Positions 24,175 through 29,115 of a DNA stretch of 29,115 bases are shown here, piece after piece. A model generated the notes under the pieces. The model was given only the letters and a program-made list of their open reading frames with translations, ran no database searches and had not been told where the DNA came from. This DNA is from an uncultured Lachnospiraceae bacterium (lineage in GTDB: Bacteria; Bacillota; Clostridia; Lachnospirales; Lachnospiraceae), in contig CAJOLO010000006.1 of the NCBI GenBank assembly GCA_905235345.1, positions 1 to 29,115 on the forward strand, written 5' to 3'. A program made the position numbers and the translations under genes. Each line of letters starts with the position of its first letter. The stretch's first letter is position 1.

Positions 24175-26811
24175 TTACTCGTTAGCGATTGCAGCCTGTG
24201 CAGCAGCCAAACGTGCAACAGGTACACGGAATGGTGAACATGAAACATAATCAAGTCCGATCTTGTGGCAGAACTCAACTGAAGTAGGATCTCCACCGTG
24301 CTCACCACAGATACCGATGTGAAGATCAGGATTAACCGGCTTACCAAGCTTGATAGCGGTCTCCATCAACTTACCAACACCTGTCTGATCTAACTTAGCA
24401 AACGGATCATTCTCGAAGATCTTAGTATCATAGTATGCCTCTAAGAACTTGCCGGCATCATCACGAGAGAATCCGAATGTCATCTGTGTAAGGTCGTTAG
24501 TACCGAAGCAGAAGAAGTCAGCTTCCTTAGCAATCTCATCAGCTGTAAGAGCTGCACGAGGAATCTCGATCATTGTACCAACCTCATACTCAAGCTTAAC
24601 GCCTGCTGCAGCGATCTCCTCATCTGCTGTCTCAACAACAACCTTCTTAACAAACTGTAACTCTTTGATTTCACATACAAGCGGAATCATAATCTCCGGC
24701 TTAACTGTCCAGTCAGCATGTGCCTTCTGAACTTCAATAGCTGCGCGGATAACAGCTTTAGTCTGCATCTTAGCGATTTCAGGATATGTTACTGCAAGAC
24801 GACATCCACGATGTCCCATCATAGGGTTGAACTCCTTAAGGCTTTCAACGATATCCTTAACCTCTTCTATTGTCTTGCCAAGATCCTCTGCGAGCTTCTT
24901 CTGCTCTGCTTCCTCATGAGGAACGAACTCATGAAGAGGTGGATCAAGGAAACGGATTGTAACAGGGTTACCTTCAAGTGCCTCGTAAAGAGCCTTGAAG
25001 TCGCTCTGCTGATATGGAAGAATCTTCTCAAGAGCTTTCTCTCTTGCCTCTACAGTATCAGCACAGATCATCTCACGGAAAGCTGCAATTCTGTCTTCCT
25101 CAAAGAACATATGCTCTGTACGGCAAAGTCCGATACCCTCAGCACCAAGCTCTCTTGCCTTCTTAGCATCTGCAGGTGTATCAGCATTAGTACGAACTTT
25201 GAGCTTTCTGTACTTGTCAGCCCAATCCATAATACGTCCGAACTCGCCTGCGATTGTAGCATCAACAGTAGGAATCTCGCCCTCATAAATATTACCTGTT
25301 GAACCGTCGATTGAAATATAGTCACCCTCTTTGAAGGTCTTTCCACCTAATGTGAACTGCTTATTCTCTTCATCCATGTTGATATCACCACAACCGGATA
25401 CACAGCAGGTACCCATACCACGTGCAACAACAGCAGCGTGAGATGTCATACCACCACGAACTGTAAGAATACCCTGAGCAGACTTCATACCTGTGATATC
25501 CTCAGGTGATGTCTCAAGACGAACAAGAACAACCTTCTCTCCACGCTCGTTCCAAACAACTGCATCATCAGCCGTGAATACAACCTTACCAGAAGCAGCT
25601 CCCGGAGAAGCACCAAGTCCCTTTCCAAGAGGAGTAGCCGCCTTAATTGCTTTAGCATCAAACTGAGGATGAAGAAGTGTATCAAGGTTACGAGGATCGA
25701 TCATTGCTACAGCTTCTTTCTCTGACTTATGTCCCTCATCAACAAGATCACAAGCAATCTTCAAAGCTGCCTGAGCTGTTCTCTTACCATTACGACACTG
25801 AAGCATGTATAACTTTCTGTTCTCAACTGTGAACTCCATATCCTGCATATCATGATAGTGATTCTCTAAGATATCACATACCTTAATGAACTCTGAATAA
25901 GCCTCAGGGAACTCCTGCTCCATCTGAGCGATAGGCATCGGTGTACGAACACCGGCAACAACGTCCTCGCCCTGTGCGTTCTTAAGGAACTCACCCATAA
26001 GCTTGTTCTCACCTGTTGCAGGATCACGTGTAAATGCAACACCTGTTCCTGACTCATCATTCAGGTTACCGAATACCATAGGCATTACGTTAACTGCTGT
26101 ACCCCATGAATAAGGGATATCATTATCACGACGATATACATTAGCACGAGGATTATCCCATGAACGGAACACTGCCTCGATAGCAAGCTTCAACTGCTCT
26201 ACAGGATCTGAAGGGAAGTCCTCACCTAACTGGTTCTTATACTCAGCCTTGAACTGCTCAGCAAGTAACTTAAGATCAGCTGCAGTAAGATCTACGTCAT
26301 ACTTAACGCCTTTCTCTTCCTTCATCTTATCAATTAACTGCTCAAAATACTTCTTACCAACTTCCATAACGACATCCGAGAACATCTGGATGAAACGTCT
26401 GTATGAGTCGTATACGAAACGCTCAAAGGCCGGATCAGGATTACCTGCGATCATAGAAGCTACAACTTCATCATTAAGACCAAGATTAAGGATTGTATCC
26501 ATCATACCGGGCATTGAAGCTCTTGCACCTGAACGAACTGATACAAGAAGAGGATTCTCTTTGTCACCAAACTTCTTGCCATTAATCTCCTCCATCTTTC
26601 TAACGCCTTCCATAGCCTGAGCCATGATCTCGTCATTGATCTTGCGTCCGTCCTCATAGTACTGTGTACAAGCCTCTGTTGTAATTGTGAAGCCCTGTGG
26701 TACAGGAAGACCGATGCTTGTCATCTCGGCGAGGTTAGCACCCTTACCTCCAAGCAGGTTACGCATAGTCATGTCGCCTTCGCTGAACATGTAGACCCAT
26801 TTGTTTGCCAT
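24175..26811 (-). CDS. ppdK: Pyruvate, phosphate dikinase
   Basis: The product has 878 residues, matching the usual ~875. PPDK interconverts ATP + Pi + pyruvate and AMP + PPi + phosphoenolpyruvate, and in anaerobic clostridia it works in glycolysis or PEP formation. The N-terminal nucleotide-binding domain begins KWVYMFSEGDMTMRNLLGGK with GANLAEM. The swivelling domain carries the phospho-histidine in TVRGGMTSHAAVVARGMGT. The PEP/pyruvate barrel ends with GICGEHGGDPTSVEF and SCSPFRVPVARLAAAQA. The start is ATG 26811 behind AGGAGGTAATATTACA; the open frame continues upstream through the leader but without support. A promoter (26894-26921), a leader hairpin and a terminator (24066-24114) make it a single-gene unit. 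The NlpC/P60 and glyQS genes lie upstream. Confidence 0.97.
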   Translation of the reverse strand: MANKWVYMFSEGDMTMRNLLGGKGANLAEMTSIGLPVPQGFTITTEACTQYYEDGRKINDEIMAQAMEGVRKMEEINGKKFGDKENPLLVSVRSGARASMPGMMDTILNLGLNDEVVASMIAGNPDPAFERFVYDSYRRFIQMFSDVVMEVGKKYFEQLIDKMKEEKGVKYDVDLTAADLKLLAEQFKAEYKNQLGEDFPSDPVEQLKLAIEAVFRSWDNPRANVYRRDNDIPYSWGTAVNVMPMVFGNLNDESGTGVAFTRDPATGENKLMGEFLKNAQGEDVVAGVRTPMPIAQMEQEFPEAYSEFIKVCDILENHYHDMQDMEFTVENRKLYMLQCRNGKRTAQAALKIACDLVDEGHKSEKEAVAMIDPRNLDTLLHPQFDAKAIKAATPLGKGLGASPGAASGKVVFTADDAVVWNERGEKVVLVRLETSPEDITGMKSAQGILTVRGGMTSHAAVVARGMGTCCVSGCGDINMDEENKQFTLGGKTFKEGDYISIDGSTGNIYEGEIPTVDATIAGEFGRIMDWADKYRKLKVRTNADTPADAKKARELGAEGIGLCRTEHMFFEEDRIAAFREMICADTVEAREKALEKILPYQQSDFKALYEALEGNPVTIRFLDPPLHEFVPHEEAEQKKLAEDLGKTIEEVKDIVESLKEFNPMMGHRGCRLAVTYPEIAKMQTKAVIRAAIEVQKAHADWTVKPEIMIPLVCEIKELQFVKKVVVETADEEIAAAGVKLEYEVGTMIEIPRAALTADEIAKEADFFCFGTNDLTQMTFGFSRDDAGKFLEAYYDTKIFENDPFAKLDQTGVGKLMETAIKLGKPVNPDLHIGICGEHGGDPTSVEFCHKIGLDYVSCSPFRVPVARLAAAQAAIANE

Positions 26812-26853
26812 TGTAATATTACCTCCTACAAGTATATAATATTCACCCGGACT

Positions 26854-26880
26854 GTGCAGCAATCTGCACCCACTCGTCCA
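26854..26880 (-). promoter_or_regulatory. Hairpin in the ppdK leader
   Basis: On the minus strand GTGCAG pairs with CTGCAC around ATTG. Flanking GGAC and GTCC can extend the structure with an internal bulge. It lies between the promoter and the ribosome binding site. No known riboswitch or T-box was recognised, and no antiterminator alternative is visible. Confidence 0.35.
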
Positions 26881-26893
26881 AAGTCTGTTTTAC

Positions 26894-26921
26894 ATTATAT
26901 CATAGAATGAATAAAAAACAA
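26894..26921 (-). promoter_or_regulatory. Probable sigma-A promoter of ppdK
   Basis: The minus strand shows TTGTTT, a 16-bp spacer and a perfect TATAAT. It gives a leader of about 75 nt. Confidence 0.6.
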
Positions 26922-26972
26922 AATATTTTTTCCAAATTTTATGAAAAATTTATTTTTGTATTCTTGTAACAT

Positions 26973-27008
26973 AAAAAGGCATCATGTCAATTACATGATA
27001 CCTTTTTT
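26973..27008 (-). terminator. Terminator of the NlpC/P60 gene
   Basis: ATCATGT (26981-26987) pairs with ACATGAT (26993-26999) around CAATT. After one mismatch the stem continues with AAAAAGG and CCTTTTT. On the minus strand it ends in a U run and begins about 26 bp past the hydrolase stop. Confidence 0.8.
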
Positions 27009-27033
27009 ATAAAATATGTATTAATATCTACAA

Positions 27034-28387
27034 TCATTTAATAATTCTTACAGCAGAATCAATAGACGAATAATTATAAGCCGAAATCTTGATTCCCGAT
27101 TGCGGGTTACTTGCATGAACAACCTGTCCACCACCTATATAGATCGCCACATGACCGTATCCATGATAGAAGATAAGATCACCGGGCTGTAAGTTATCAA
27201 GACTTACCGCGGTTCCGTCTCCCGCCTGAGACGCAGCTGTTCTTGACAGTGAATAACCAAAATGAGCATACACAGACTGAACAAATCCTGAACAATCCGC
27301 ACCATCCGTCAAGCTTGTCCCACCATATACATAAGGATTACCTACAAACTGTACAGCATAATCTGCAATTGCCTGTCCAGATCCGGAAGATGTCTCCTGT
27401 TCAACAACCTCCGTTGCAGTAGTCTCTTCCTTAACAACAACTTCTGTCTCTTTAACAGTTTCCTTCTTAGGAGCCTCTGTTGATGGTGCTTCCGTAACAG
27501 GTGCCTCTGTTGTAGTCTCCTTCGCAGGCTGACTCTCCGTAACCTGCTCTGCAGCTTCTGCTGCTTGTTGTTCTGCTGCCTGACGTTCTGCTTCAGCTGC
27601 TTCCTCTGCTGCAATCTCTGCCGCACGAGCCTCCTCTGCTGCCTGTTCCTCTTCGATTGTCACTGCTGTTTCATATACATAGTCAACATACACAAAATCG
27701 CCAGAAACATATCCGGCCTTATCGTCTGTTACAGCTACCTTATACCATCCGTTCTCCTGACCAAGGACTGTAAGGGTATCCCCCTGATCTCTCAAATCAA
27801 CAACTTCACTGTCTGTCGATTCATCAGCACGTATATTAAGCGTCTCCGCTGCAACCTTCGCAATCTGGTCACAGTTATTCTCAATATAGCTTTCTGCATC
27901 ACTTCCAAATAAGAGATAGTCATTATTAACATATCCGTAGGCATTACCCGAAGATACTAATGACCATTCTTCTCCTCTATCCACAATAGTACCTACGTTG
28001 CCATTATAAAACTTACCAACAACATCTCCATCTTCGGAAGGCTCTGTACGTATATTAAGGTAACTGTCAATATTAGCAACAACCTGATGCAGCCTTCTCT
28101 TCAATAGCGGAAGCATTAACAACCTCCTCGGGCTCTGCCAAAACCTCAGCAACCGTTACTTCTTCAGTATTAATTACCTCAACATTCTCAGCCTTAGCAA
28201 GCTGATTAACCGGCGTCCCTTTGTTAATACCGTTTTCAAGTGCTGCATTATTCTCAATAGCCTTACTAATAATAGCAGGGGTTCTGGTCACTTGTTCTTT
28301 CACGCCGGTCGGAGTCGCCGAACCACCGATCAATAATGATAACGCAGCAACGGTTAACATTGAACTCCTTATTACTTTCTTTTTCAT
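27034..28387 (-). pseudogene. Secreted SH3-domain NlpC/P60 peptidoglycan hydrolase, frameshifted
   Basis: The true start is ATG 28387 with AGAGGTATAAT upstream. It gives MKKKVIRSSMLTVAALSLLIG, a clear signal peptide. This frame runs through NAENVEVINTEE-type spacer sequence to VNASAIEEKAASG and stops at 28073. The rest of the protein lies in another frame down to 27034. It contains a first bacterial SH3 domain (SYLNIRTEPSEDGDVVGKF), a second one (ETLNIRADESTDSEVVDL), an Ala/Glu/Gln- then Thr-rich linker, and a C-terminal NlpC/P60 domain. The catalytic Cys is in GADCSGFVQSVYAHFGYS, with His in HVAIYIGGGQVVHAS. The two frames meet near 28076-28092 by one extra base, or two missing (or 8 missing), bases. 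Intact, the ~450-residue protein would cut wall peptides outside the cell. No ribosome binding site supports separate translation of the second part. Confidence 0.87.
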
Positions 28388-28458
28388 ATTATACCTCTTT
28401 ATATTATTCAAACCTGTTTTTCAAAATGTTACAAAATTGTTAAATATATTACATCCAT

Positions 28459-28487
28459 ATAATACCAAAGGTTTTTAATTATGTCAA
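28459..28487 (-). promoter_or_regulatory. Strong sigma-A promoter of the NlpC/P60 gene
   Basis: The minus strand shows a perfect TTGACA, a 17-bp spacer and TATTAT. It leaves a leader of about 65-70 nt before the signal-peptide start at 28387. This is the best promoter match in the window. Confidence 0.72.
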
Positions 28488-28598
28488 CTATAAAATGATA
28501 TTTTATGAAAAACATACCTTTTTTGATTGTTTTTTTATGAATTATGTCTCACTAATTTCATCAAAATCAATAAGATATATACAAATTCCATCGTGATA

Positions 28599-29115
28599 TT
28601 AATACTCAAACTTCTTCTCGAAGTATGATTTCAAATCCTCAATCTTGATTCTCTCCTGCTCCATAGAATCACGTTCACGCACCGTTACCGCTCCGTCCTC
28701 TTCCGAATCAAAGTCATAGGTCACACAGAACGGAGTACCAATCTCATCCTGTCTTCTGTATCGCTTTCCGATATTACCTCTGTCATCAAACTCACAGTTA
28801 TAATATTTTGAAAGTTCTGCATATATCTTCTCTGCACCCTCGTTTAATTTCTTTGATAGCGGAAGCACTCCAACCTTAACAGGTGCGATTGCCGGATGAA
28901 AATGTAATACTGTACGTACATCATTTCTCTCAGCATCAAGTACCTCTTCATCATATGCCTCACATAAAAACGCAAGGGTTACCCGGTCTGCACCAAGTGA
29001 CGGCTCAATTACATAAGGGATGTACTTCTCCTTAGTCTCATCATCAAAGTATTCCATAGGCTCACCTGATACATTCTGGTGTTGTGTAAGATCGTAATCC
29101 GTACGGTCTGCAATT
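28599..29115 (-). CDS. glyQS: Glycyl-tRNA synthetase (single-chain, class II), C-terminal part
   Basis: The gene enters from the right edge; 171 C-terminal codons are visible. Upstream of the first internal ATG the frame continues as RTDYDLTQHQNVSGEPMEYF, so the edge is a truncation by the window and not a start. YVIEPSLGADRVTLAFLCEAY is the class II motif 3 region with the ATP-binding Arg. It is followed by an anticodon-binding domain (VLHFHPAIAPVKVGVLPL; GNIGKRYRRQDEIGTPFCVT; DYDFDSEEDGAVTVRERD split here). This is the dimeric, eukaryote/archaeal-type GlyRS that charges tRNA-Gly, as usual in many Firmicutes. The glyQS-ppdK neighbourhood is typical of Lachnospiraceae. I found no clear terminator after the stop. 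Confidence 0.96.
   Translation of the reverse strand, partial: IADRTDYDLTQHQNVSGEPMEYFDDETKEKYIPYVIEPSLGADRVTLAFLCEAYDEEVLDAERNDVRTVLHFHPAIAPVKVGVLPLSKKLNEGAEKIYAELSKYYNCEFDDRGNIGKRYRRQDEIGTPFCVTYDFDSEEDGAVTVRERDSMEQERIKIEDLKSYFEKKFEY

Noticed and set aside
24718..25302. Open frame of 194 codons antisense to ppdK
   Set aside because: It overlaps highly conserved PPDK coding sequence and reads as a low-complexity Leu/Cys/Ser shadow.
28500..28598. A/T-run symmetry after glyQS as a terminator
   Set aside because: Only A and T runs pair imperfectly; there is no GC-containing stem, so I left it unassigned.

Overview
The window is a chromosomal segment of a low-GC, Gram-positive anaerobe, almost certainly a member of the Lachnospiraceae (Clostridia). 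The evidence is strong AGGAGG-type ribosome binding sites, an eukaryote-type single-chain glycyl-tRNA synthetase next to pyruvate,phosphate dikinase, a DUF6320 zinc-ribbon membrane protein beside a condensation-fold acyltransferase, and a chemoreceptor that suggests motility. The genus cannot be fixed from sequence reading alone; Lachnospira/Agathobacter-like is a guess. I see no rRNA, tRNA, CRISPR array, phage or insertion sequence.

Twenty genes are visible, all on the minus strand except one two-gene island (6282-8886). From the left: a truncated left-handed-beta-helix nucleotidyltransferase/acyltransferase gene and topB; a methyl-accepting chemotaxis protein broken by an 8-bp tandem duplication; deoD (purine nucleoside phosphorylase) with a glycerol-1-phosphate-dehydrogenase-like gene; divergently, a cytoplasmic ParB-like/BMP (nucleoside-binding) fusion, itself frameshifted, and an atypical metallophosphoesterase; then a CaCA-type Na+/Ca2+ antiporter and a long M29-type aminopeptidase; a VanZ-DUF6142 membrane pair flanked by two copies of a diverged ~60-bp intergenic repeat; a co-directional block typA - condensation-type acyltransferase - DUF6320 - alpha/beta-hydrolase - LTA-synthase-like phosphotransferase; glgB; ppdK; a secreted SH3/NlpC-P60 hydrolase broken by a frameshift; and the 3' end of glycyl-tRNA synthetase.

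Functionally there are three themes. (1) Central metabolism: ppdK, glgB, deoD, glyQS, each with recognisable promoters or terminators. (2) Cell envelope: the acyltransferase/DUF6320/esterase/LTA-synthase block, VanZ and NlpC-P60 look like wall or polymer decoration and remodelling. (3) Possible nucleoside sensing: the ParB-BMP fusion has no signal peptide and faces deoD across a region with a long dyad that covers the probable deoD promoter.

The strongest unusual signals are three frameshifts in 29 kb. One is an exact 8-bp tandem duplication and one is best explained by an 8-nt loss. The others are the ParB-BMP/metallophosphoesterase module facing deoD, the envelope-acylation gene block, and the modular 15-bp repeats in the tail of the LTA-synthase-like protein.
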